Shown piece by piece: positions 26,297 through 37,510 of a stretch of DNA of 64,000 nt (position 1 is its first letter; every line of letters starts with the position of its first letter). The position numbers were made by a program, and so were the translations under genes. Source of the DNA: Sinomicrobium pectinilyticum (GTDB lineage Bacteria; Bacteroidota; Bacteroidia; Flavobacteriales; Flavobacteriaceae); assembly GCF_003725735.1 (NCBI RefSeq), contig NZ_RJTM01000093.1, positions 23,382 to 87,381 of the forward strand, written 5' to 3'. Under the pieces are notes generated by a model, which was not told the DNA's origin, made no database searches, and worked only from the letters and a program-made list of their open reading frames with translations.

Positions 26297-29200
26297 TTAA
26301 AAGGATACTTGTAAACCAAGGAAAAGGGATTTAGGCTGCGGATAGTTACCGCGGTCTATTCCCACTTCAAAATTGGAAACTTCATTGGTTACCGTATAAG
26401 CACCGACTTCGGGGTCATAACCGGAATAGCCGGCAAGGGTTATCAGGTTTTGTCCGCTCAGGTACACCCTGAACCTGGAAAAAGTACCGTTGAATACCTC
26501 CTCCGGCAACGTATACCCTACGGTTAAATTTCTCAGCCTCGCATATGATCCGTCTTCGATAAAACGATCGGACGCCCTTGTATTCAAGGTAGCTCCCTGG
26601 GCACGCGGAATACTGTTGGAAGTACCTTCTCCCGTCCAGCGGTCCAATACCCCGGTACCCGCATTAAAAAGTCTCTGCATACCTTCGGTATCAAAAAGAA
26701 GCGTGTTAAAGACATCATTGCCTGCCGTTCCACTGATAAAAACATTAAAATCAAAGTTTTTGTAGGCCGCATTCATGTTTAAACCAAAGGTAACATCCGG
26801 AAACGGGTTCCCTATTTTCACCCTGTCTTCATCATTAATGATACCGTCACCATTCTGATCTACCACCCGGATATCACCGGGCTGGGCTCCTACCTGTGTG
26901 GCATGGGCATCAACTTCTGCCGCATTCTGAAAGATTCCGTCCGTCTCAAAACCGTAAAAGTGGAATAATGATTCTCCCGGGGCTACACGTGTCAGGTTAT
27001 CTTCCACTCCCGCCACGAAACTGGCACCGGTAATTTCCCCGACAGTCCCGAGAGAAAGGGCTTTATTGGTGTTGGTCCCGAGATTGAGATTTGCTGACCA
27101 AGTAAAGTCGCCATCATAATCGTTATAACCGAGATTAAATTCGAAACCTTTGGTTTCCACAGAACCTACATTCTCCGTAATAATCCCGGAATGTGTACCG
27201 AATGAAGGAGGAAGCGGCCTGTCCATTAACAGGTCATCACTCTTGTTCTTGTAATATTCGGCGGAAAGGGTAACTTTATTCTCCCACAGCCCCAGGTCGA
27301 TACCTATGTTGGTCATTGTTGTCTCTTCCCATTTTACATCGGGATTGGCCACTCCGGAAGGGGAAGCCCCTATACCTGCCGAACCGTTTATGGGATAAAT
27401 AAAATTGTCTATTATGGTGAAATTATAAACATAGTCGGCTATGTTATCATTTCCGGTAGTACCCCAGCTTCCCCGTAATTTAAGGTTATTGACGGCGGGA
27501 ATATCGAAGAAGTTCTCTTCACTGATCAACCATCCCCCCGCAAGGGAGTAGAAATTCCCCCATCGGTTATTCGGCCCGAAACGGGAAGACCCGTCACGAC
27601 GGATAGAAGCGGCAAGGATGTACTTTTCATCGTAGTTATAGTTGACACGCCCCAGATACCCTATCCGTGTATATTCGGAAGAAGTGGACCTGAGATTGGA
27701 CTCCGTATTTGTCAGTTCATTGACGTCGTTACTGATATAGTTCCTGCTATAGGCATTGGTATTTGTAGACTTCATCTTCTGTTTTTCCGCCAGTACCAGT
27801 ACCTCGAGATTGTGTTTCTCGGCAAAAGTGGCTGTATAATTCAGACTATTGGTATAGATCAGGGATTTGAATGTTCCCGAATTTTTTTCGATGGAAGCAA
27901 AAATCTGGGTGTGAGTAGCTCCCATGCTGTCGTCATTAAAAGAAGGTACGAAGGTATTATTGTTAAAGGTCCTGTAATCGAGACCTGCCTGTGTTTTGAA
28001 TACCAATCCGTCCAGTATCTCATACTGTGCATACAGCCCTCCGATAATATTAACGGACCTGTTACGCCGTTGCGGTAATTCCAGTACTCTCACCGGATTT
28101 TCCGCATCCTGTCCGTCCACTGACGAATTGGGTCCCTGAAATCCCCCGGGATTATCCGGGTTATATATAGGGAGATACGGTGCCATACGTATGGCATGAC
28201 GAATAACGGAGCGTCCGCCGCTGTCGCTTTCCGGGTTCTGGTTATTGAACACGATCTGGGCTGTTTCACCTATTTTAAACTTTCCGAAAGTAAAATTACT
28301 GTTAGCCCTGAAATTATGCCTTTTGAAACCGGTATTGCGCAGAATACCTTCCTGATCGATAAGCCCTCCGGATACACGGAAATCGCTGTTCTCATTCCCT
28401 CCGGAAATGGCAAAATTGTGCTTTTGCATAAGACCTGATTGGAATATGGCATCCTGCCAGTCGGTGTTCCTGTTCAACATATCCGCATATTGGGGATCTG
28501 TAAGCCGCTGCGGAAGACCGAAAGCTTCGGCAAACTGAATGTACTCGTTCGTATTCATAAGATCGAGCTTTTTTGTAACGAACTGGGTACCTACATAGCT
28601 ATCGAGTGAAAGGGATATCTTTCCGGGTCTTCCTTTTTTTGTGGTTATCATCACAACTCCGTTAGATCCTTTGGATCCGTAAATAGCCGTGGTAGATGCA
28701 TCTTTCAACACTTCTATGGACTCGATATCCTGGGGGTCCACATCTGCCAGTCGCCCTCCGATAACCCCGTCTATCACATACAGGGGATCGTTATTGTTCA
28801 TTGTCCCCAGTCCCCGTATCCGCACTACCGGCGGCTGGCCGGGAGAACCGCTGTTTATCACCGAAACCCCGGAAGCCCTTCCCTGCAGGGCCTGTTCTGA
28901 TGTAGTGACGGGTACGCTAGCCATGGCCTCGGCATCTATGGACTCGATGGCCCCGGTAACAACCCGTCTGGACTGTGTACCGTATCCTACTACAACTACC
29001 TCATCCAGCTGGGCCAGATCTTCTTCAAGAGTAACATTAATAGTGCTGCGGTTGTTAACGGCCACTTCTGCTTTCTTATATCCGATAAAACTAACTTCCA
29101 GGACGGCATCCGGGGGCACATTGCCAAGCGAATAGTTTCCGTCGAAATCTGTAGTAGTTCCGTTTGAAGTTCCCCGTACTATGATACTTGCCCCGGGCAA

Positions 29201-29338
29201 AGGACCATTGATATCAGAGACCGTTCCTGACACGGTGATGTTCTGCCCGTACATCATAATGCCCCCCGAAAGGAACAGTATACAGCAAAACACCGCCTGC
29301 CACACTTTACGCTGATTTTGTAAAATTTGTAAGTACAT
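26297..29338 (-). CDS. SusC/RagA-family TonB-dependent oligosaccharide importer
   Basis: 1013 residues. A signal peptide ends near G-Q-N-I, followed by a carboxypeptidase-regulatory-like domain (G-T-V-S-D-I-N-G-P-L-P-G-A-S, about 36-110). The L-D-E-V-V-V-V-G-Y-G-T-Q signature, a plug domain (A-L-Q-G-R-A-S-G-V, G-L-G-T-M-N-N-N-D-P-L-Y-V-I-D-G-V) and a beta-barrel ending in a C-terminal F (L-G-L-Q-V-S-F) come next. It imports oligosaccharides across the outer membrane using TonB energy. It heads the minus-strand block susC-susD-DUF5597-GH115-GH43. Its promoter carries the shared element and a degenerate operator. Confidence 0.95.
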   Translation of the reverse strand: MYLQILQNQRKVWQAVFCCILFLSGGIMMYGQNITVSGTVSDINGPLPGASIIVRGTSNGTTTDFDGNYSLGNVPPDAVLEVSFIGYKKAEVAVNNRSTINVTLEEDLAQLDEVVVVGYGTQSRRVVTGAIESIDAEAMASVPVTTSEQALQGRASGVSVINSGSPGQPPVVRIRGLGTMNNNDPLYVIDGVIGGRLADVDPQDIESIEVLKDASTTAIYGSKGSNGVVMITTKKGRPGKISLSLDSYVGTQFVTKKLDLMNTNEYIQFAEAFGLPQRLTDPQYADMLNRNTDWQDAIFQSGLMQKHNFAISGGNENSDFRVSGGLIDQEGILRNTGFKRHNFRANSNFTFGKFKIGETAQIVFNNQNPESDSGGRSVIRHAIRMAPYLPIYNPDNPGGFQGPNSSVDGQDAENPVRVLELPQRRNRSVNIIGGLYAQYEILDGLVFKTQAGLDYRTFNNNTFVPSFNDDSMGATHTQIFASIEKNSGTFKSLIYTNSLNYTATFAEKHNLEVLVLAEKQKMKSTNTNAYSRNYISNDVNELTNTESNLRSTSSEYTRIGYLGRVNYNYDEKYILAASIRRDGSSRFGPNNRWGNFYSLAGGWLISEENFFDIPAVNNLKLRGSWGTTGNDNIADYVYNFTIIDNFIYPINGSAGIGASPSGVANPDVKWEETTMTNIGIDLGLWENKVTLSAEYYKNKSDDLLMDRPLPPSFGTHSGIITENVGSVETKGFEFNLGYNDYDGDFTWSANLNLGTNTNKALSLGTVGEITGASFVAGVEDNLTRVAPGESLFHFYGFETDGIFQNAAEVDAHATQVGAQPGDIRVVDQNGDGIINDEDRVKIGNPFPDVTFGLNMNAAYKNFDFNVFISGTAGNDVFNTLLFDTEGMQRLFNAGTGVLDRWTGEGTSNSIPRAQGATLNTRASDRFIEDGSYARLRNLTVGYTLPEEVFNGTFSRFRVYLSGQNLITLAGYSGYDPEVGAYTVTNEVSNFEVGIDRGNYPQPKSLFLGLQVSF

Positions 29339-29398
29339 AATGAAATGATTTGGTTTTAAAAAGTAACGTACACGAGAAGTGCTTTTAACACTCTTTTA

Positions 29399-29462
29399 CT
29401 TATAGTCAATATGAATATATGATGTAAATATACAGAAATATTTCATCCATACAATCGATTCC
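29399..29462 (-). promoter_or_regulatory. susC promoter element and degenerate operator
   Basis: CTTATAGTCAA at 29399 begins an AT-rich element nearly identical to that at 24503. ACAATCGATTCC (29451-29462) sits 52 bp on, where the other promoter has its operator, and matches it at nine of twelve positions. The remaining 29463-29636 stretch shows no gene. Confidence 0.55.
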
Positions 29463-29636
29463 GGAAGATTTTATGCAATAAAAAGCCTAAACAATTATCA
29501 TAATCCTATTTGTGCACGAAAACTTTAAGGAAAAATGAGATATCTAAAAAATCAGATTATCTCCGGATAAAAATATATTCACTCATCCTGAATGTTAAAA
29601 AAATACCAATATTCAAGTCCGGAATATCTCTAAAAC

Positions 29637-29670
29637 AAAAAAGCGACCCTAAGGAGGATCGCTTTTTTTT
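29637..29670 (-). terminator. Terminator of the nitronate monooxygenase gene
   Basis: GCGACCCT (29643-29650) and AGGATCGC (29655-29662) form a stem with one mismatch. It is flanked by A6 and T8, so on the minus strand it ends in a T tract 22 bp past the stop codon. Confidence 0.85.
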
Positions 29671-29691
29671 AAATCTTATGTCAGGTTGTTC

Positions 29692-30633
29692 TCAGGTGCT
29701 GGTCAGTTCTTGTTTGACTTTCCGGAATTCCCGTATGATATCCTCTACTATTTCCGATACCGATTTTATATCATGGATCAGTCCTGATACCTGCCCTATT
29801 TCCAGTTCTCCTTCGTCCAGGTCCCCTTCAAACATTCCTTTTTTGGCGCGGCCCCTGCCTAAAAGTCCTTTCAGTTCCTCCACAGAAGGGGATCTGCTGT
29901 AGAGCTCCTGCACATCCGTATAAAACTTGTTTTTCAGCAATCTTACCGGGGCGAGTTCTTTCAGGGTGAGGTGGGTATCACCTTCCCGGGCTTCCACTAC
30001 CTTCTGCTTGAAATTCGCATGGGAAGAAGCCTCTTCACTGGCAACAAAACGGCTGCCAATCTGTACACCATCTGCCCCCAGCACCATGGCGGCCAGCATT
30101 CCTCTTCCGGTGGCAATACCACCGGCTGCTATAAGCGGAACGGAGATCTTTTCCCGGACCATAGGAATAAGCGTAAAAGTGGTGCTTTCTTCCCTGCCAT
30201 TATGCCCTCCGGCCTCAAAACCTTCGGCAACCACGGCGTCTACTCCCGCCTCCTGTGCCTTCAGGGCAAATTTTACACTACTCACTACATGGACAACAGT
30301 GATCCCGTGATTTTTTAAAAACGGGGTCCAGGTTTTGGGATTTCCTGCAGAAGTAAATACGATCTTCACCCCTTCTTCCACTATAATATCCATAATCTTT
30401 TCGATATCCGGATACAACATAGGTACATTGACACCGAAAGGATTATCAGTGGCCTTCTTACATTTTCTGATGTGCTCCCGTAATACTTCGGGGTACATAG
30501 ATCCGGCTCCGAGAAGGCCCAGGATACCGGCATTACTGGATGCAGAAGCCAGTCTCCATCCACTGGCCCACACCATCCCGGCCTGTATGACAGGGTATTT
30601 TATATTGAACAGTTGCGTAATCCTGTTTTCCAT
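29692..30633 (-). CDS. Nitronate monooxygenase / FabK-like FMN enzyme
   Basis: 313 residues of the 2-nitropropane dioxygenase-like TIM-barrel family. Typical blocks are Y-P-V-I-Q-A-G-M-V-W near the N terminus, G-V-N-V-P, V-V-A-E-G-F-E-A-G-G-H-N-G with the conserved His, and P-L-I-A-A-G-G-I-A-T-G-R-G plus G-A-D-G-V-Q-I-G-S-R-F for FMN phosphate. It may oxidise alkyl nitronates. The sequence pattern is equally close to the enoyl-ACP reductase II (FabK) side of the family. Single gene with its own terminator. No pathway link to its neighbours. Confidence 0.85.
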   Translation of the reverse strand: MENRITQLFNIKYPVIQAGMVWASGWRLASASSNAGILGLLGAGSMYPEVLREHIRKCKKATDNPFGVNVPMLYPDIEKIMDIIVEEGVKIVFTSAGNPKTWTPFLKNHGITVVHVVSSVKFALKAQEAGVDAVVAEGFEAGGHNGREESTTFTLIPMVREKISVPLIAAGGIATGRGMLAAMVLGADGVQIGSRFVASEEASSHANFKQKVVEAREGDTHLTLKELAPVRLLKNKFYTDVQELYSRSPSVEELKGLLGRGRAKKGMFEGDLDEGELEIGQVSGLIHDIKSVSEIVEDIIREFRKVKQELTST

Positions 30634-30701
30634 ATATACGAAAAGCTAATGCATTATAAGACCGGTAGCGGCACGGGACAGTAAACCACCGTATTTTTAA
30701 A

Positions 30702-31889
30702 TTATGATATAACGCCGGAACCTACGAGTTCGTCATTGATGTACCACGCGACGAACTGGCCTTCCGTAATGGCACTCTGCGGGGTTTCGAAATCTACATA
30801 CAATCCGCCGTCTACCCGGTAAAGGGTCGCTTCCTGAAGGGGTTGCCTGTAACGTATCCTTGCCTTCACCTTCATGCTTCCGTCCAATGGCAGTGCAAGA
30901 TCTTCGCGGACCCAGTGTGCTTCATCATTCGTAACAAAAAGTGTCCTGCGGAAAAGCCCGGGGTGATCTTTACCCTGTCCGGTATATATGATATTTTCCT
31001 CCACATCGGTATCAATAACAAACAAAGGCTCTGCGGTTCCCCCCACATTAAGTCCTTTCCGCTGTCCTTTGGTAAAATAATGTGCCCCCTGGTGTTTCCC
31101 CACAACTTTACCGTCCGTTTTTTCATAACGGACCTTACGGGCGTGGTAAGCCAGCTCCTCTTCTTTATTTTCAAAGTGCCGTACTTCTTTTTTATAACTC
31201 TCACTGGAAGCAGGTACTTCTACGATGACCCCGTCTTTGGGCTTTAATTTTTGCTGTAAAAATTCGGGCAGGCGGACCTTTCCCACAAAACAGAGGCCCT
31301 GCGAGTCCTTTTTCCCGGCAGTGACCAGCTCTTCCCTTGCCGCTATCTCACGGACTTCCGGTTTGGTAAGTTCTCCGATAGGGAACAATATCCTGGAAAG
31401 CTGGTCCTGGGAAAGCTGGCAGAGAAAATAAGACTGGTCTTTGTTACTGTCTTTTCCGGCCAGTAAACGGTATGTTTCCTTTTCTTCACGGGCTATCACA
31501 TCTTTACGGCAATAATGTCCCGTAGCAACATAATCCGCCCCGAGACCGAGAGCGATCTTCAGAAATACATCAAACTTTATTTCACGGTTACACAGTACAT
31601 CCGGGTTGGGCGTACGTCCTCTTTCATACTCCCCGAACATGTAATCGACAATACGTTCTTTGTATTCGGCACTAAGGTCTACGGTCTGAAAGGGTATGCC
31701 CAGTTTCTCCGCCACCATCATGGCATCATTACTGTCTTCCACCCATTCGCATTCCCTGGAAATGGTCACGGAATCATCGTGCCAGTTCTTCATGAAAAGG
31801 CCTATTACCTCATATCCCTGTTCTTTAAGCAGGTATGCGGCCACGCTGGAATCTACTCCCCCGGATAGGCCTACGACTACTCGTTTCAT
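30702..31889 (-). CDS. mnmA: tRNA-specific 2-thiouridylase MnmA
   Basis: 395 residues. The ATP-pyrophosphatase loop [11 protein letters not shown] is at the N terminus. The two catalytic cysteines lie in N-P-D-V-L-C-N and [17 protein letters not shown] and [10 protein letters not shown] mark the central and C-terminal domains. It installs the 2-thio group at the wobble uridine of Lys, Glu and Gln tRNAs. It is somewhat longer than the Escherichia coli enzyme owing to an insert after C-E-W. Transcription probably starts in the short gap behind yidC. Confidence 0.97.
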   Translation of the reverse strand: MKRVVVGLSGGVDSSVAAYLLKEQGYEVIGLFMKNWHDDSVTISRECEWVEDSNDAMMVAEKLGIPFQTVDLSAEYKERIVDYMFGEYERGRTPNPDVLCNREIKFDVFLKIALGLGADYVATGHYCRKDVIAREEKETYRLLAGKDSNKDQSYFLCQLSQDQLSRILFPIGELTKPEVREIAAREELVTAGKKDSQGLCFVGKVRLPEFLQQKLKPKDGVIVEVPASSESYKKEVRHFENKEEELAYHARKVRYEKTDGKVVGKHQGAHYFTKGQRKGLNVGGTAEPLFVIDTDVEENIIYTGQGKDHPGLFRRTLFVTNDEAHWVREDLALPLDGSMKVKARIRYRQPLQEATLYRVDGGLYVDFETPQSAITEGQFVAWYINDELVGSGVIS

Positions 31890-31943
31890 CTGTCTTTACT
31901 CCTTTCTCTCTTGGCAGAGCATTTATTTTACCCTGCAAAATTA

Positions 31944-31979
31944 CAAAAAACAAAGAGACGCAGTTGATGCTGCGCCTCT
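31944..31979 (-). terminator. yidC terminator
   Basis: On the plus strand AGAG-A-CGCAG (31954-31963) pairs with CTGCG-C-CTCT (31970-31979) with one mismatch and a 6-nt loop. An A-rich tract precedes it, so the minus-strand transcript ends in T residues, 29 bp past the yidC stop. A TAATTTTG -7-like box (31936-31943) for mnmA follows immediately. Confidence 0.75.
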
Positions 31980-32007
31980 CCGGTTAAAAATCAGGAATCT
32001 ATTACTG

Positions 32008-33876
32008 TTATTTCCCTTTACCTTTTTGCTGCGCCTGCGCTTCATCCATCATTTCCTGCATCTTACGCTGGAAACGGTTCATCTTTTTCGGCTTTTTCTT
32101 CTGCTCCTGTATTTTAGCGTGAATCTTCTGCTCATCTATAATAAAGTGCTTAATAGCCAGCATAATGAATATGGTGATGAGATTGGATACAAAATAATAT
32201 AAACTCAATCCGCTCGCATAGTTATTAAAGAAGATCAACATGAACAAAGGCGACAGGTACATAATAAATTTCATGTTGGGCATGCCCGGCTGCTGTTGCA
32301 TCTGCATGCTCTGCCCTGTGGTCATCATCATATAGATAAGTATGGCTATGGATGCCAGTATAGGGAACAAACTTACGTGATCTCCGTAAAAAGGGATCTT
32401 GAAAGGAAGTTCCGCTATGGTGTCGTATGACGAAAGGTCGTCCGCCCAGAGGAAACTTTTCTGCCGCAGTGCAAAAGCCGTGGGGAAGAACATAAACAAT
32501 GCGTAAAAAATAGGTAACTGCAACAATGCCGGTATACATCCGCTAAGCGGACTCACGCCGGCCTTGTTGTATATCTTCATCGTCTCCTGTTGTTTTTTCA
32601 TGGCATCGTCCTTGTACTTCTCGTTCACTTCGCTGATTTCCGGACGAAGCACCTTCATTTTGGCCTGAGATAAATAGGATTTATAGGTTACCGGCGAGAG
32701 CAACAGCCTTACCAAGATAGTCATTACAATAATAGCCACTCCATAAGGCAGGAAAGAACTCAGGAAAGTATACAGCGGCGTAAAAACATATTTGTTTATC
32801 CATCCGAATATCCCCCACCCGAAAGGAATGGAGTCGTCCAGGTTCAGCCCTTCATATTGGCTCAGTATCTTAACATCGGTCGGCCCGAAATACCACGACA
32901 TGTTCCGGTTGATCTCCCCCCCGGCCAGTTGCAGATCGGCAGTCATTTCATATGCTTTTGTCCATCTGGCTTCCTTACTTTCCTCTTCTACAAGATCTTT
33001 GGAAGAAAGGTCTGCTTTTTCAAAAGGTTTATCAGCAATGAGTATGGAACTGAAAAAATGTTGCCGGAAGGATACCCAGGTCACATTTTCCTCCACATCG
33101 CTATCATCGCTTCCCGGGCTCAGTTTGGAAATTTTATCCCCGTTATTGTACTGATAGGTAAGCCTGGTATACCTGTTTTCATAGGTAATACTTTTAGAAT
33201 GACGTATCCCCTTGAGTTTCCAGTCCAGTTTTACAGGCTGCGTACCGTTGAGCACCCCGTTCAGTCCCTGCGAACGTATGGTGAAATCCACCATGTAATC
33301 TTCCGGTTTCAGTTCGTATCGATATTCCAGGAACTGATTGGCCGAAGCCTTCAGTTTCATGGACAGGATCTTCCCGTCTGCAGAGAGGGAAGGTTCAAAA
33401 TACATATCTTTTGTATTCAGTGTCCTGTTATCTGATGTACTCAACGCAAGGTTAAAGGCTGCATTACCATCCTTTACCAGATAGACCGGAACCGAATCGT
33501 AAGTGTGAAAATCTTTCAGTCTGGCCTCTACTATCTGTCCTCCTCTGTTACTGATCTCAAAGTAAGCCAGGTCATTTTCCAGTACCGTTACCCCGTCTTT
33601 TGCAGATGGCAGGGTAGCGGAATATCCGAAAGCACCAAGAGTTTTGGTATAATTGGCCAGTGCCGTAGAGTCCGTAAGTTTTTGTGCTTCTGTTCCGTAG
33701 TCGGCAAGCGTATCTTCCTGTTCTTTCTGTTTCGCCTTTTGGACCTGTTCCTTCCGGGCTTTCTGGGCTTCTATCTCTTCTTCCGAAGGACGGTTGTTAT
33801 ACATTACCCAGATTAAAATAGCTCCTATCAGAACAAAACCGATAATGGAACTGGTATCCAATTTCTTCTCTTCCAT
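32008..33876 (-). CDS. yidC: Membrane protein insertase YidC
   Basis: 622 residues. An N-terminal membrane helix (I-G-F-V-L-I-G-A-I-L-I-W-V-M) is followed by a charged linker and a large periplasmic beta domain (about 75-355). The conserved five-helix insertase core then starts near W-I-N-K-Y-V-F-T-P-L-Y and ends near residue 595. The core shows Y-K-S-Y-L-S-Q-A-K-M and S-P-L-S-G-C-I-P-A-L-L-Q-L-P-I. A basic, Lys/Gln-rich tail follows. It inserts membrane proteins with or without SecYEG. It is 110 bp downstream of pyrG on the same strand. Confidence 0.97.
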   Translation of the reverse strand: MEEKKLDTSSIIGFVLIGAILIWVMYNNRPSEEEIEAQKARKEQVQKAKQKEQEDTLADYGTEAQKLTDSTALANYTKTLGAFGYSATLPSAKDGVTVLENDLAYFEISNRGGQIVEARLKDFHTYDSVPVYLVKDGNAAFNLALSTSDNRTLNTKDMYFEPSLSADGKILSMKLKASANQFLEYRYELKPEDYMVDFTIRSQGLNGVLNGTQPVKLDWKLKGIRHSKSITYENRYTRLTYQYNNGDKISKLSPGSDDSDVEENVTWVSFRQHFFSSILIADKPFEKADLSSKDLVEEESKEARWTKAYEMTADLQLAGGEINRNMSWYFGPTDVKILSQYEGLNLDDSIPFGWGIFGWINKYVFTPLYTFLSSFLPYGVAIIVMTILVRLLLSPVTYKSYLSQAKMKVLRPEISEVNEKYKDDAMKKQQETMKIYNKAGVSPLSGCIPALLQLPIFYALFMFFPTAFALRQKSFLWADDLSSYDTIAELPFKIPFYGDHVSLFPILASIAILIYMMMTTGQSMQMQQQPGMPNMKFIMYLSPLFMLIFFNNYASGLSLYYFVSNLITIFIMLAIKHFIIDEQKIHAKIQEQKKKPKKMNRFQRKMQEMMDEAQAQQKGKGK

Positions 33877-33986
33877 TTACTCTTTTATAAATTAATATTA
33901 CACAGCAGCCCTCATAAAACAATGCCTTTCAACAGGTTCGGGCCGGCTTCCCGGTACGGATGCAAAAATACCCCCAAATAGCATTG

Positions 33987-36104
<2,118 letters not shown>

Positions 36105-37427
36105 ATGAAAAAAACTCCTATTGACAAGATACTAATTGACCCCATGAGCAGGTTTATTAACAAATCCACTACCGGAGGTGTGGTTTTGTTTTTATCTGCA
36201 GTTGTTGCATTGATACTTGCCAACTCTCCTTTAAAAGAAGCTTACCATCATTTCTGGGAACATGAATTTGCTATCAAATTTGACGCCTTTGAAGTCAGCA
36301 ATAACCTTCACCACTGGGTAAATGACGGCCTTATGGCCATTTTCTTTTTTGTAGTAGGACTGGAGTTAAAGCGTGAAATGATAGCCGGGGAACTATCCAG
36401 GCCCAAAAAAGCCATCCTGCCTTTAATGGCTGCCCTCGGGGGAATGGTTTTTCCCGCGGCCATATATCTTATATTCAATCACGATTCGAACGCTGTTGGC
36501 GGATGGGGAATTCCCATGGCCACAGATATCGCCTTTGCCCTGGGTATTCTGTACCTGTTGGGGGACCGGGTCCCGGTATCTTTAAAGGTATTCCTAACGG
36601 CGCTTGCCATAGCCGATGACCTCGGGGCAGTACTGGTTATTGCCTTATTCTATACTTCTAACATCGACACCAACAGCCTGATTGTAGGTGGTGTGTTTTT
36701 ACTGGTTCTCCTGGCAGCTAACCGCCTGGGGGTAAGGGCTCCGGTATTCTATGGCATCATAGGTATAGGCGGGTTGTGGATGGCCTTCCTGTTTTCCGGG
36801 GTGCATGCCACCATTGCCGGGGTATTGGCGGCATTTACCATTCCTGCGAGTTCTAAGGTAAAAGATAAAAAATATGTGGAAAAACTGAGAAACCTTATCG
36901 ATGAGTACGACAACCTGGAAGGACGCACCAAAAGACTAAAAACGCCTCAACAGCAGCATGTACTGGAACAGGTAAGGATTTACTCCAAAGCTGCCCTTAC
37001 TCCTTTACAGCGCCTGGAACACTCCATGCATTCGCTGGTGAGTTTTGTAGTAATGCCGGTATTTGCCCTCGCCAATGCAGGAGTTACTTTCTCAGGAGAT
37101 TTCTGGCATAATATTACCAGCAATGTAAGTATAGGTATCATTCTCGGGTTGGTCGTAGGTAAGTTCATAGGAGTGGTCGGCTTTACGAAACTCATGACCT
37201 GGCTCAAGATCGCAGCACTTCCTTCCGATCTTACCTGGAAACATATCTATGGTGTGGCGTTACTGGCCAGTATCGGTTTCACCATGTCATTATTCATAAC
37301 GGAACTGGCTTTTAAAACAAATGCGGAGGAATATATCCTCGAAGCTAAGATGGGGATTTTTGCCGCATCGATGATAGGGGGCACCATCGGTTATTTCCTG
37401 TTGAAAAGTATCAAACAGCCCGCATAA
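36105..37427 (+). CDS. nhaA: Na+/H+ antiporter NhaA
   Basis: 440 residues with about 12 hydrophobic helices. The family motifs are L-A-N-S-P-L near the N terminus, the H-H-W-V-N-D-G-L-M-A-I-F-F-F-V-V-G-L-E block, A-T-D-I-A-F-A-L-G and the paired ion-binding aspartates in A-L-A-I-A-D-D-L-G-A. It expels Na+ in exchange for protons, which suits a marine or saline habitat and would sustain Na+-driven symporters such as the one in the xylose operon. Single gene ending in a strong terminator. Confidence 0.97.
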   Translation: MKKTPIDKILIDPMSRFINKSTTGGVVLFLSAVVALILANSPLKEAYHHFWEHEFAIKFDAFEVSNNLHHWVNDGLMAIFFFVVGLELKREMIAGELSRPKKAILPLMAALGGMVFPAAIYLIFNHDSNAVGGWGIPMATDIAFALGILYLLGDRVPVSLKVFLTALAIADDLGAVLVIALFYTSNIDTNSLIVGGVFLLVLLAANRLGVRAPVFYGIIGIGGLWMAFLFSGVHATIAGVLAAFTIPASSKVKDKKYVEKLRNLIDEYDNLEGRTKRLKTPQQQHVLEQVRIYSKAALTPLQRLEHSMHSLVSFVVMPVFALANAGVTFSGDFWHNITSNVSIGIILGLVVGKFIGVVGFTKLMTWLKIAALPSDLTWKHIYGVALLASIGFTMSLFITELAFKTNAEEYILEAKMGIFAASMIGGTIGYFLLKSIKQPA

Positions 37428-37453
37428 ACCAGTTCCGGAAAACCATTAGAAAC

Positions 37454-37488
37454 AAAAAAAGCGGGAGATTATATTCCCCCGCTTTTTT
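37454..37488. terminator. Bidirectional terminator between nhaA and rocD
   Basis: GCGGG (37461-37465) pairs with CCCGC (37478-37482). The stem is extended by A7 before and T6 after, serving both convergent genes. Confidence 0.88.
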
Positions 37489-37510
37489 ATTTCCTATCCC
37501 CTGGTCGCTG

